DNA from: Fodinibacter sp963763015
GTDB taxonomy: Bacteria; Actinomycetota; Actinomycetes; Actinomycetales; Dermatophilaceae
Direction: 5' to 3'
Assembly: GCA_963763015.1 (NCBI GenBank)
Contig: CAVXML010000011.1
Span: 496,001 to 560,000, forward strand
DNA: 64,000 nucleotides
Shown here: positions 16,144-24,232 of the stretch, one piece after another
Position numbering within the stretch: position 1 is the stretch's first letter
Layout: each line of letters starts with the position of its first letter
Translations under genes and position numbers: made by a program
The notes under the pieces: model-generated
What the model was told of the DNA's origin: nothing
Database searches by the model: none
Seen by the model: only the letters and a program-made list of their open reading frames with translations

Positions 16144-16751
16144 GTCGGGCTCGTCTCAGGGAGGCCCACGAGCAACTCGTGGACGCGTACCGCCGTCCAG
16201 AGCTTCACACCCAGGACCGCAGCGGCGACGGCCAGGGCGATGCCCAGCTGCCCGACCGCCACCGCGAGCACCACGCCCGCCGTGTTCGCGGCCTTGGCCG
16301 GCGGCGACCAGTTGAGCAGCCAGACGAGGCGGTCGACGGCGTGGAAGTCGTTCGGGCCCAGGAGGGGCCAGTAGAGGAACGCCAGCGACAGCATGGCGTC
16401 GAGAACCATGAACGACAGGAGGAACACCACCGCCACCGGTTCGACGACGGGGAACTGCGCGACCACCCCGACGCAGAGGACGGACGTGCACGCCCGGTCG
16501 GTGACGATGTCGAGCACGGCGCCGATGCGGGTCTCCTGGCCGAGGCGGCGCGCGAGCCAGCCGTCGGCGATGTCGCCGACCCAGTAGACGGCGTACGCGA
16601 CGACGAGCAGGACCACGCTCTCGCTGGCGACACCGGCTCCCCCGATGACGACGGAGGAGACGGTCCGGACGAGGGTGACGACGTTGGGAACGGTGCCGAA
16701 CCGGACTTCTGCGCTGTGGGCGAGGGGCTGCAACAACCGGTGGGATGACAT
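16140..16751 (-). CDS. CDP-alcohol phosphatidyltransferase family protein
   Basis: 203 aa integral membrane enzyme with the complete catalytic motif DxxDGxxARx8GxxxDxxxD spanning residues ~54-79 (from DIADGWLARR to the final Asp of DIVTD). It transfers a phosphatidyl group from CDP-diacylglycerol to an alcohol; glycerol phosphate, inositol phosphate or another acceptor cannot be told from the sequence. About six membrane segments. Upstream partner of the small membrane protein at 15685-16143. Confidence 0.85.
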   Translation of the reverse strand: MSSHRLLQPLAHSAEVRFGTVPNVVTLVRTVSSVVIGGAGVASESVVLLVVAYAVYWVGDIADGWLARRLGQETRIGAVLDIVTDRACTSVLCVGVVAQFPVVEPVAVVFLLSFMVLDAMLSLAFLYWPLLGPNDFHAVDRLVWLLNWSPPAKAANTAGVVLAVAVGQLGIALAVAAAVLGVKLWTAVRVHELLVGLPETSPT

Positions 16752-16908
16752 GCCGCAACGGTCTCGGAGCCGCCGTCGCGCGAGAACCGACCCAGGTCCG
16801 GACCACCCGGCACCCTGGTCCGCCCCGTCCCCGCACCTGGGTACCGATTCCCACCGTGCTCGCGCCGTGGGTGTTCCCGCCGGTCACGAGATCGTCCACA
16901 CTGACGAG
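16752..16908. promoter_or_regulatory. Divergent intergenic region before the histidine kinase gene
   Basis: 157 bases between divergently transcribed genes. CACACT at 16897-16902, six bases before the kinase ATG, could be a leaderless -10 box. No coding sequence or strong palindrome was seen. Confidence 0.25.
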
Positions 16909-18075
16909 ATGGCCAGGGCCGGAGGCGTCGCCTCCCGTGTTCACTCGGTGGTGCGGGACGCCCGGGCGACGGTCCGCTCGCTGCGGGAGGACGTCTCGCG
17001 GGTCGGCACCCTGGCGTACTGGACAGCGATCGCGATCGCGCTCGGGTCCTTCGTCCAGGCGGCGCGCGAGGGAGGCGGTGCTCTCGTCGCCCTCGGTGTG
17101 GGCGTGCTCGCCGTGCTGGCGTGGCGGTTCCCGAGATGGCGGGAGCACATCATCGCCCTGTCCGCGGCAGTCACCCTGACCTGGGTTCCGGTCGCCCCCC
17201 TCGAGGGGGCTGCCGCCGCGCTCCTCTACCTGGCCATCGCCCACGACCGTCGCGACATCCCTTGGCCCGCGCTGCTCGCCGGTGCCGTGGGGTCGGTGCT
17301 CGCAGTCCTCGTCCATCCCGAGCTCGCGAGCCTGGCGCCGTTCGCCGCGGCACTGATCGGCATCGCCCTCGGCCTGCTCGTGCGTGCCCTGGTCCACTCG
17401 AACGAGCTGACGCGGGAGGCGCGCACGCTGCGGGCCCAGACCCGCATGAGCGAGGAGCAGGCCAGGTGGCTCGAGCAGCGCACGGCCCTGGCCCGCGAGC
17501 TGCACGACGTCGTGGGACACCACGTGACCGCGATGGTCGTGCAGGCCGAGGCGGGACAGGTGGGCGATCCGCAGGCCGCCCTCCGCACGATCGCGGACCT
17601 CGGGCGGGCGGCTCTCGGCGAGCTCGACGGGCTGGTCGTGCACCTGCGGAACCCGCAGTTCCCGATCGCGATCAGCGCACCACCACGGCTCGGCGACATC
17701 GAGGAGGTGCTCAGTGCCCCGTTGCGGCTCCAGGGTGTCGACGTCGAGGTCCACCTCGGCGCCGACCTCGGGCTGGACGACGGCGCGCAGCTCACGGCGT
17801 ACCGCATCGTGCAGGAGTCGCTCACCAACGTCGTGCGGCACGCCTCGGCCAGCCACGCCTGGGTCGAGGTCGCCCCGGCGGGCGACCGGGTGCGGCTGCG
17901 CATCAGTGACGACGGGATCGGCGCCGCGGACCGGCCGCACCGCGGCGCCGGTCTCACGGGGATCGATGAACGGGTCCGGGCCGTCTCGGGAACCTGGTCG
18001 ATCACCGAGCGCCCCGGCGGTGGCACGGTCGTCGACGTGCTCCTACCCCAACGGGCGGCCGAGGGGGACCGATGA
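16909..18075 (+). CDS. Sensor histidine kinase, HisKA_3 (NarL-partner) type
   Basis: 388 aa. Residues ~1-32 are a charged cytoplasmic N-terminus; about five membrane segments follow between 33 and 162 with almost no extracellular domain, suggesting an intramembrane or membrane-stress signal. The dimerisation/phosphoacceptor motif is ARELHDVVGHH with His199, the N-box is QESLTNVVRHA and the G-boxes include ISDDGIG and GAGLTGIDERV. The response regulator gene overlaps it by four bases. The target and signal are unknown; menD begins 34 bases after the regulator. Confidence 0.88.
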   Translation: MARAGGVASRVHSVVRDARATVRSLREDVSRVGTLAYWTAIAIALGSFVQAAREGGGALVALGVGVLAVLAWRFPRWREHIIALSAAVTLTWVPVAPLEGAAAALLYLAIAHDRRDIPWPALLAGAVGSVLAVLVHPELASLAPFAAALIGIALGLLVRALVHSNELTREARTLRAQTRMSEEQARWLEQRTALARELHDVVGHHVTAMVVQAEAGQVGDPQAALRTIADLGRAALGELDGLVVHLRNPQFPIAISAPPRLGDIEEVLSAPLRLQGVDVEVHLGADLGLDDGAQLTAYRIVQESLTNVVRHASASHAWVEVAPAGDRVRLRISDDGIGAADRPHRGAGLTGIDERVRAVSGTWSITERPGGGTVVDVLLPQRAAEGDR

Positions 18076-18728
18076 TCCGCGTGGCGGTCGTCGACGACCA
18101 GCAGCTCGTGAGGGAGGGCTTCTCGCTCATCCTGGCTGCCCAGCCGGACATCGAGGTCACCCTGCAGGCGGCCGACGGCCAGCAGCTCCTCGACGGCATC
18201 CGCGCCGGGACGCGCGTCGACATCGCGCTCGTGGACATCCGGATGCCGGTGCTCGACGGCCTCGCGGCCACGAGGGCACTCGCGCACATCCCCGGTGCCC
18301 CGGCGGTGATCGTCGTGACCACGTTCGACGAGGACTCCTACGTCATCGACGCCATCGCCGCCGGCGCCGAGGGGTTCCTCCTCAAGCGCTGCAGCGGGCA
18401 GGAGCTCGTCGCTGCCGTGCGTACCGTCGCCTCGGGCGACGCCATCATCTCCCCGAGCGTCACCCGCGCCGTGATGGCGCGCCTTCGCGGCGACACCCAG
18501 GCCGCTCCCACGGACCTGGCGGCCTACCGGCTGACATCGCGCGAGACCGACGTCCTCGCGCTCGTCGGGGCGGGCCTGAACAACGCGGAGATCGCCTCAC
18601 GGCTCTTCCTGTCCCAGAGCACCGTCAAGTCCCACGTGACGAGCGTCCTCGCGAAGACCCACAGCCGCGACCGGGTGCGGGCGGCGATCCTGGCGAGCCG
18701 CGCCGGCCTGACCGACGAGTCCCGCTGA
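18072..18728 (+). CDS. NarL/FixJ family response regulator
   Basis: 218 aa. Receiver domain 1-120 with acidic pair D8-D9, phosphoacceptor Asp55 in LVDIRMP and the conserved Lys in FLLKRC (~107-112). LuxR-type HTH at ~150-212 (LTSRETDVLALVGAGLNNAEIA and the SQSTVKSHVTS recognition region). Transcribed with the kinase upstream. The receiver Lys is followed by RCS rather than the usual DxP. Confidence 0.9.
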   Translation: MIRVAVVDDQQLVREGFSLILAAQPDIEVTLQAADGQQLLDGIRAGTRVDIALVDIRMPVLDGLAATRALAHIPGAPAVIVVTTFDEDSYVIDAIAAGAEGFLLKRCSGQELVAAVRTVASGDAIISPSVTRAVMARLRGDTQAAPTDLAAYRLTSRETDVLALVGAGLNNAEIASRLFLSQSTVKSHVTSVLAKTHSRDRVRAAILASRAGLTDESR

Positions 18729-18748
18729 CCGGCCGTCGCCCCGGCTGG

Positions 18749-18754
18749 CAGAAT
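18749..18754 (+). promoter_or_regulatory. Candidate leaderless -10 box for menD
   Basis: CAGAAT ends eight bases before the menD GTG and no Shine-Dalgarno is seen. Confidence 0.35.
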
Positions 18755-18762
18755 CCACGCTC

Positions 18763-20505
18763 GTGACCCCGTCCTCCGCGCTCGCGACGGTTCTCGTCGA
18801 CGAGCTGCGACGGAACGACATCCGTGAGGTCGTGCTGTGCCCGGGTTCGCGCTCCGCCCCCCTCGCGTACGCCGTGCTCGCGGCGGAGCGCGAGGGGCGA
18901 GTTCGCCTCCATGTGCGCGTCGACGAGCGAAGCGCGGGCTTCCTCGCGCTCGGCCTGGCCGCGGCGTCGGGGAGGCCCGTCGCGGTCGTGACGACGTCGG
19001 GGACCGCGGTGGTGAACCTGCACCCGGCGGTCCTGGAGGCCCACCACGGCGGCGTGCCGCTCGTCGTGGTGAGCGCCGACCGCCCGCACGAGCTCCGGGG
19101 AACGGGAGCCAACCAGACGACGCTGCAGCCGGGGGTGTTCGGCGACGCGACGCGGTACGCGGCCGACATCCCGGCGCCGGTCGTCCGCCCCGGCCTGCCC
19201 CCGTTCTGGCGGAGCACGGTGTGTCGCGCGGTCGCGGCCGCGAGGGGCTGGACGAGCGGCAGCCCCGGCCCCGTGCACCTCAACGTGTGCCTCCGCGAGC
19301 CGCTCGTCCCGGACGAGGACGCGCCCCCGTGGCCCGACTCGCTCGAGGGCCGACCCGGTGGCGAGCCGTGGGTCAGCACACCGCTGGAGACCCGGCGGGA
19401 GCCCGACGCATCGGGGCCACACGTCACCGCGCCCCGGCTCGCCGACGTCGAGCGCACGCTCGTCGTCGTCGGCCACGCCCGGGACCCGCGGGTGCTGGAG
19501 CGGGCCGTTGCCTGGGCCGCCGAACGGGGGCACCCGGTCGTGGCCGAGCCGTTCGGGCCGGCGGCCGTGCGCCGGGCCGCGCTGCCCCACGGTCCCCTCC
19601 TCCTCACCGCCTCCGAGTGGCTGGAGGCGAACCTCCCCGATCGCGTCGTGGTCGTGGGCCGCCCCACCCTCGCCCGACCCGTCGTGGCGCTGCTGCGCCA
19701 CCGGGGTCTGCGCGTCGACGTCGTCGGCGAGCCCGGGCAGTGGCCCGACCCGTCGCACGTCGCAGCGGCGGTGCACGGGCCGGACGCCATGGCCGGGCAA
19801 CGAGGAGGATCCGGCGAGCACCCGGACGCCACGGGCGGTGCCTGGGCGACGGCATGGCGCGCCGCGAGCGAGAGCATTGCGGATGCCGTGTCGCGTCAGC
19901 CGTTCCCGTGGCCGAGCGGCTTGGCGATCGCCGCCACCGTGGCAGCGGCCCTCCCCGACGACGCGCTCCTCGTCGTGGGCTCGTCGAACCCGGTGCGCGA
20001 CCTCGACCTGGCGGCACCCGGTGCGGTCGGTGGGGAGGTGCTCGCCAACCGCGGCCTGGCCGGCATCGACGGGCTGGTCTCCACCGCCGTCGGAGCGGCG
20101 CTGGCCCGGCCTCACCACCCTGTCTACGCGCTGCTCGGCGACCTCACCGCCGTGCACGACTCCAACGGGCTGCTCATCGGCCCCGGCGAACCGGTGCCCG
20201 ACCTGACGCTCGTGGTCGTCAACGACGACGGCGGCGGCATCTTCACGACCCTCGAGCCGGGGGCGCCCGAGCACGCGGCCCACTTCGAGCGGGTGTTCGG
20301 CACCCCGACCGGCACCGACCTCGCCGCCCTCTGCCGGGCGCACGGCGTCGGGCACGAGGTCGCGGCGACCAGCGCCGACCTCGCCGACGCGGTCCGCAGG
20401 AGACCGCACGGCATCCGGCTCGTCGAGGTGACGGTCGACCGCACCGGGCACCGGCGGGCCCATGCAGACCTTCGCGCCCTCGCGGCCCGGGCCGTCGAGG
20501 CCTGA
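18763..20505 (+). CDS. menD: SEPHCHC synthase MenD
   Basis: Thiamine-diphosphate enzyme, 580 aa, that joins 2-oxoglutarate to isochorismate, the first committed step to menaquinone. N-terminal signature CPGSRSAPL with catalytic Glu of the VDERSAGF segment (~residue 55), the SADRPHELRGTGANQTT region, and the C-terminal TPP motif around LLGDLTAVHDSNGL to NNDGGGIF-type VVNDDGGGIFTTLE. Length is normal. Isochorismate would come from MenF at 21.9-23.3 kb. Confidence 0.95.
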   Translation: MTPSSALATVLVDELRRNDIREVVLCPGSRSAPLAYAVLAAEREGRVRLHVRVDERSAGFLALGLAAASGRPVAVVTTSGTAVVNLHPAVLEAHHGGVPLVVVSADRPHELRGTGANQTTLQPGVFGDATRYAADIPAPVVRPGLPPFWRSTVCRAVAAARGWTSGSPGPVHLNVCLREPLVPDEDAPPWPDSLEGRPGGEPWVSTPLETRREPDASGPHVTAPRLADVERTLVVVGHARDPRVLERAVAWAAERGHPVVAEPFGPAAVRRAALPHGPLLLTASEWLEANLPDRVVVVGRPTLARPVVALLRHRGLRVDVVGEPGQWPDPSHVAAAVHGPDAMAGQRGGSGEHPDATGGAWATAWRAASESIADAVSRQPFPWPSGLAIAATVAAALPDDALLVVGSSNPVRDLDLAAPGAVGGEVLANRGLAGIDGLVSTAVGAALARPHHPVYALLGDLTAVHDSNGLLIGPGEPVPDLTLVVVNDDGGGIFTTLEPGAPEHAAHFERVFGTPTGTDLAALCRAHGVGHEVAATSADLADAVRRRPHGIRLVEVTVDRTGHRRAHADLRALAARAVEA

Positions 20506-20538
20506 CGGGCCGATTTCGGGAGCCGACACCCGGCTTGC

Positions 20539-20544
20539 GAGAAT
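20539..20544 (+). promoter_or_regulatory. Candidate leaderless -10 box for menJ
   Basis: GAGAAT ends six bases before the GTG start at 20551; there is no ribosome-binding motif. Confidence 0.35.
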
Positions 20545-20550
20545 GCGGGC

Positions 20551-21783
20551 GTGCCCCACACCCCGCAGCGGACCGACGTCCTGGTCGTCGGCGCCGGACC
20601 CGCCGGGGCGGCGGCCGCGGCGTGGGCCGCGCGAGCCGGTCGGGACGTCGTGCTGGCCGACGCCGCGGTGTTCCCCCGGGACAAGACCTGTGGCGACGGC
20701 CTCACGCCGCGGGCGGTCGCGGAGCTCGACCTCCTCGGCCTCGGGGGCTGGTTGCACGAGCACGCGGTGAACACGGGGCTGCGGGCCCACGGCTTCGGCC
20801 AGACGCTGCACCTGCCCTGGCCCGGTGGGTCACTTCCCGACCACGGCTCCGCCGTCCCGCGTGCCGAGCTCGACGACCGCATCCGCACCGAGGCCCTCGC
20901 GTCGGGGGCCACGGGCGTCGAGGGCGCGAAGGCGGTCGACGCGCGCGTCGAGGGCGGGCGGGTGCGGGGCGTCACCTTCCGCCGGGGGGAGGAGTCGTTC
21001 GACGTCGAGTGCGAGCGCCTCGTGGTCGCCGACGGCGTCCGGTCGGGGCTCGGCAAGGTGCTCGGCCGCGAGTGGCACAAGGACACCGTCTACGCGGTCG
21101 CCGGTCGCTGCTACGTCGACTCGGAGCGCGCCGACGACCCGTGGATCAGCAGCCACCTCGAGCTGCGGTCGGAGGCGGGGGAGGCGCTCCCCGGCTACGG
21201 CTGGATCTTCCCCCTCGGCCACGGGCAGGTGAACGTCGGTGTGGGCACCCTCGCCACGACCAGGCGGCCGGCCGACGTCGCCATCAAGCCGCTCATGCGG
21301 CACTACACCGACCTGCGTCGTGCCGACTTCGGGCTCACCGGCGACCAGCGGATGCCGACGAGCGCGCTGCTGCCGATGGGCGGCGCCGTGAGCAACGTCG
21401 CTGGGGCCAACTGGGCCCTTGTGGGGGATGCCGCCGCATGCGTCAACCCGCTCAACGGTGAGGGAATCGACTACGGCCTCGAGACCGGCCGGCTCGTCGT
21501 CGAGGCACTCGACTCCGACCTCGCCGTCACGTGGCCCGCGCTGCTGCGCGAGCACTACGGAGAGTCGTTCTCCATCGCCCGGCGGCTGGCCGGCATCGTC
21601 ACCGTGCCGAGGACCCTTGCCGCGCTCGGTCCGGTCGGGATGCGCAGCGACTGGCTGATGACCCTGGCCCTGCGCTGGATGGGGAACCTCGTCACCGACG
21701 AGGACCGCGACCGCTCGGCTCGGGTCTGGCGCTGGGCCGGCCGGCGGTCGGTTGCCGTCGACGCCCGCCCGCCCTTCACCTGA
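20551..21783 (+). CDS. menJ: Geranylgeranyl reductase family FAD protein, probable menaquinone reductase MenJ
   Basis: 410 aa flavoprotein. FAD-binding GAGPAGAAAAAWAARAG at ~residues 12-28, the CGDGLTPRAV motif typical of geranylgeranyl reductases at ~48-57, and GDAAACVNPLNGEGIDYGLETG near 290-311. In mycobacteria the orthologue in the same genomic setting (Rv0561c) saturates the beta-isoprene unit of menaquinone, so this protein likely makes MK-n(H2) or a more saturated form. Located between menD and menF. Substrate is inferred from context; archaeal-type lipid reductases have the same fold. Confidence 0.85.
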   Translation: MPHTPQRTDVLVVGAGPAGAAAAAWAARAGRDVVLADAAVFPRDKTCGDGLTPRAVAELDLLGLGGWLHEHAVNTGLRAHGFGQTLHLPWPGGSLPDHGSAVPRAELDDRIRTEALASGATGVEGAKAVDARVEGGRVRGVTFRRGEESFDVECERLVVADGVRSGLGKVLGREWHKDTVYAVAGRCYVDSERADDPWISSHLELRSEAGEALPGYGWIFPLGHGQVNVGVGTLATTRRPADVAIKPLMRHYTDLRRADFGLTGDQRMPTSALLPMGGAVSNVAGANWALVGDAAACVNPLNGEGIDYGLETGRLVVEALDSDLAVTWPALLREHYGESFSIARRLAGIVTVPRTLAALGPVGMRSDWLMTLALRWMGNLVTDEDRDRSARVWRWAGRRSVAVDARPPFT

Positions 21784-21811
21784 CCCCACCACTCCCGCGC
21801 GCCAACCCCGC

Positions 21812-21929
21812 GTACCCAGATCGACCAATAGGTCACTCGAGGTACGCGCTGTTGTACCTGGAGCGACCTATCGGTCAGTGGGGGTACGCGCTGTTGTACC
21901 TGGAGCGACCTATTGGTCAGTGGGGGTAC
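21812..21929. repeat. Three 34-bp near-palindromic repeats at 42-bp spacing
   Basis: Copies lie at 21812-21845 (inverted relative to the others), 21854-21887 and 21896-21929. Each begins and ends with GTAC and has a palindromic core, GACC-4 bases-GGTC, at 21823-21834, 21865-21876 and 21907-21918. The two spacers (21846-21853, 21888-21895) are identical: GCGCTGTT. Copies 2 and 3 differ by one base; copy 1 matches the reverse complement of copy 3 at about 28 of 34 positions. Copies 1 and 2 can form a long hairpin with an 8-base loop. The array lies between convergent menJ and menF and runs over the menF stop codon. It may act as a bidirectional terminator or be a small REP-like element. Confidence 0.85.
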
Positions 21930-23251
21930 GTGACCGGGGCGGTGAGGGCGTCGCGCATCGGCACGAGCTTGGCCGACGACTCCGCCAGCTCGGCGTCCGG
22001 GTCCGAGCCTGCCACGATGCCGCAGCCGGCGAACAGCCGCACGCGCGACGGGTCGTGGCGTGAGATCTCTCCGCACCGCAGCGCGATCCCCCACTCGCCG
22101 TCTCCGGTCGCGTCGACCCACCCGACGGGGCCCGCATAGCGTCCCCGGTCCATGTGCTCCAGCTCGGCGATGACCGCGTCGGCCGCGGAGGTCGGTGTCC
22201 CGCAGACCGCGGCCGACGGGTGGAGCGACTCCACGAGCGCGAGGGACGAGGTGTCGTCGACGAGCACACCGGCGACGTCGGTGGCCAGGTGCATGACGTT
22301 CGACAGGTGGAGCACGAACGGCGACTCCGGCACGTTCATCGACGAGCAGTGGGGAGCCAGCGCCTCCGACACGGAGCGCACGGCGTACTCGTGCTCCTCC
22401 AGGTCCTTGCTGGAGCGGGCGAGGGATGCCGCGAGCGCGAGGTCGTGCTCGTCGTCGCCCGTGCGTCGGATGGTGCCCGCCAGGACGCGCGACGTGACGA
22501 GACCCTTCTCCCGGCGCAGCAGCAGCTCTGGTGTGGCACCGACGAGCCCGTCGACCGCGAAGACCCATGTCGTGTCGTAGCGCTCGGCGAGCCGGTGCAG
22601 GAGCCAGCGCACGTCGAGCTCGCCCGACGTCGTGACCTCCAGGTCACGGGCCAGCACGACCTTGTCCAGGCCGCCGGCCGTGATGCGCGCGACCGCCTCG
22701 CCCACCGCGACGGCCCACTGCGCGGGTGAGAGCGCCCCGTCGGCGAACGCGACGTCCTGCGGCGCCTCGGGAGGCGCCTGCCGACGAAGGTCGACGGTGC
22801 CCGGCACGGCGGCGACCGAGGGCGTCGTCTCCACGCCGACGGTGGTCAGCCACGCCACGCCACCGCGGAACCCGACGACCACCTCGGGGACGACCAGGGT
22901 GGCCCCGGCCGGCGAGCCGGCGGCATACGACACGGAGCCGAAGGCGATCGGCCCCGTGCCTGGGCGGTCCACGTGGTCGCGCACGACGGCGTTCCCGACC
23001 AGCCCGGCCCACCAGGACTCGAGCTCGTCCATTCGCTGTGGCCCCGACGTCGCGTGGCTCGCCGCCCGGCCCCAACCGACGACGCCCTCACCACGGCGCA
23101 CCCAGGAGCAGACGTCGCGGGCACCGTGGCGTGGCACGAGGGCGAGGAGGTCCGCGCCGAGCTCGGGGTCGAGGGGCACGGTCCGCGAGACGAGGGGGGC
23201 GGCGGAGCCGACGGCGTCGGTCGGCCGGTCACCCGCGGGCAACGAGGTCAT
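21917..23251 (-). CDS. menF: Isochorismate synthase MenF
   Basis: Chorismate-utilising enzyme, 444 aa, converting chorismate to isochorismate for MenD. Conserved features: KVVLARDLEV (~residues 199-208), the GATPELLLRREKG segment, SRVLAGTIRRTGDDEHD, VLHLSNVMHL, SLHPSAAVCGTP, the acid/base RGRYAGPVGW and C-terminal RLFAGCGIVAGSDPDAELAES. ATG 23251 is chosen since TATCCT lies eight bases upstream and the frame before it has no family sequence. Its last seven codons and stop lie within the third copy of the 34-bp repeat, so the C-terminus may have been shaped by that element. Confidence 0.93.
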   Translation of the reverse strand: MTSLPAGDRPTDAVGSAAPLVSRTVPLDPELGADLLALVPRHGARDVCSWVRRGEGVVGWGRAASHATSGPQRMDELESWWAGLVGNAVVRDHVDRPGTGPIAFGSVSYAAGSPAGATLVVPEVVVGFRGGVAWLTTVGVETTPSVAAVPGTVDLRRQAPPEAPQDVAFADGALSPAQWAVAVGEAVARITAGGLDKVVLARDLEVTTSGELDVRWLLHRLAERYDTTWVFAVDGLVGATPELLLRREKGLVTSRVLAGTIRRTGDDEHDLALAASLARSSKDLEEHEYAVRSVSEALAPHCSSMNVPESPFVLHLSNVMHLATDVAGVLVDDTSSLALVESLHPSAAVCGTPTSAADAVIAELEHMDRGRYAGPVGWVDATGDGEWGIALRCGEISRHDPSRVRLFAGCGIVAGSDPDAELAESSAKLVPMRDALTAPVTYPH

Positions 23252-23314
23252 CGCCCACGAGGATACGACCCCGGCGCCCTCGGGCCCGATGCCCCCGGTG
23301 GGAGGATGGCGCCC
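23252..23314. promoter_or_regulatory. Divergent leaderless promoters of menF and menG
   Basis: A 63-base gap carries TATCCT on the minus strand (23260-23265, eight bases before menF) and GAGGAT on the plus strand (23302-23307, seven bases before menG). The short distance suggests shared control. Confidence 0.4.
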
Positions 23315-24028
23315 ATGAGCCGCGCCTCCCTCGACAAGGACCCCCGCGACGTCGCCGCGATGTTCGACGACGTCGCCAGCAGGTACGACGTGACGAACGA
23401 CGTGCTGTCCCTCGGCCAGGACCGGCTCTGGCGGCGCGCCGTCGTGGCGGCCTGCGCAGCGGTCCCCGGCGAGGTCGTCCTCGACATCGCCGCCGGCACG
23501 GGCACGAGCAGCGAGCCGTTCGCCGACTCCGGGGTCGACGTCGTCCCCGCCGACTTCTCGCTGGGCATGCTCCGGGTGGGGCACCGCCGACGGTCCGACC
23601 TCGGCTTCACGGCGGCCGACGCCCTGCGGCTGCCGTTCGCGGACGCCTCGTTCGACGTCGTCACCATGAGCTTCGGCCTGCGCAACGTGGCCGACCCGGA
23701 TGCCGCGCTGCGGGAGTTCCTCCGGGTCACCAAGCCGGGTGGGCGGTTCGTGCTCTGCGAGTTCAGCCACCCCACCAACGCGCTGCTCCGGCGGGTGTAC
23801 GGCAGGTACCTCATGAGGTCGCTGCCGGCGGTGGCGCGCGCGGTCAGCTCGAACCCCGAGTCCTACGTCTATCTCGCCGAGTCGATCCGGGCGTGGCCGG
23901 CGCAGCGCGACATGGCGCAGCGGATCTCCTTGGCCGGTTGGAGCGGTGTCCAGTGGCGGGACCTGAGCGGCGGCGTCGTGGCGCTCCACCGGGCCGTTCG
24001 ACCCGGGGAGGACGCTGCCCAAGGTTGA
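23315..24028 (+). CDS. menG: Demethylmenaquinone methyltransferase
   Basis: SAM-dependent methyltransferase, 237 aa, catalysing the last ring step of menaquinone synthesis (also named UbiE/MenH). Signatures: VAAMFDDVASRYDVTNDVLSLGQ at the N-terminus, SAM motif VLDIAAGTGTSS (~residues 55-66), FDVVTMSFGLRNVADPD (~110-126) and KPGGRFVLCEFSHP (~141-154). Transcribed divergently from menF and towards the nuo operon. Confidence 0.95.
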   Translation: MSRASLDKDPRDVAAMFDDVASRYDVTNDVLSLGQDRLWRRAVVAACAAVPGEVVLDIAAGTGTSSEPFADSGVDVVPADFSLGMLRVGHRRRSDLGFTAADALRLPFADASFDVVTMSFGLRNVADPDAALREFLRVTKPGGRFVLCEFSHPTNALLRRVYGRYLMRSLPAVARAVSSNPESYVYLAESIRAWPAQRDMAQRISLAGWSGVQWRDLSGGVVALHRAVRPGEDAAQG

Positions 24029-24232
24029 GCCGCCCGACGTGCGTTCGCGCGCCCGCCCCGCCTAGACTGCCGCCGGTCGTGAAGACATTCACAAGCACCC
24101 GGCGGCCCGCGCCACGTCGTCGGGTGGAGGCGTCCGCCGAGCCCCCTAGGATGAAGCGGACGCCGTCCGTCGACGCGGCGAAATCCGTGCCCGCCCGACG
24201 CACATGAGTACCGAAAGGGGAGTTGTCCTGCG
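24029..24232 (+). promoter_or_regulatory. Promoter and leader of the nuo operon
   Basis: 204 bases. Two -10-like boxes are visible, TAGACT at 24063-24068 and TAGGAT at 24147-24152; no clear -35 element accompanies either. AAGGGGAG near 24215 is about ten bases upstream of the nuoA ATG. A ten-codon open frame (ATG 24204 to TGA 24236) overlaps the nuoA start by four bases and contains that ribosome site; it may be chance. A region of G/C-rich sequence between the two boxes could fold, but I see no defined riboswitch. Confidence 0.45.

Noticed and set aside
21812..21845. loxP-like recombination site (34 bp unit)
   Set aside because: The length matches by coincidence; the internal layout differs from 13-8-13 and no recombinase gene is near.
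21841..21929. CRISPR array
   Set aside because: The repeats are near-palindromic, the spacers are only eight bases and identical, and there are no cas genes.
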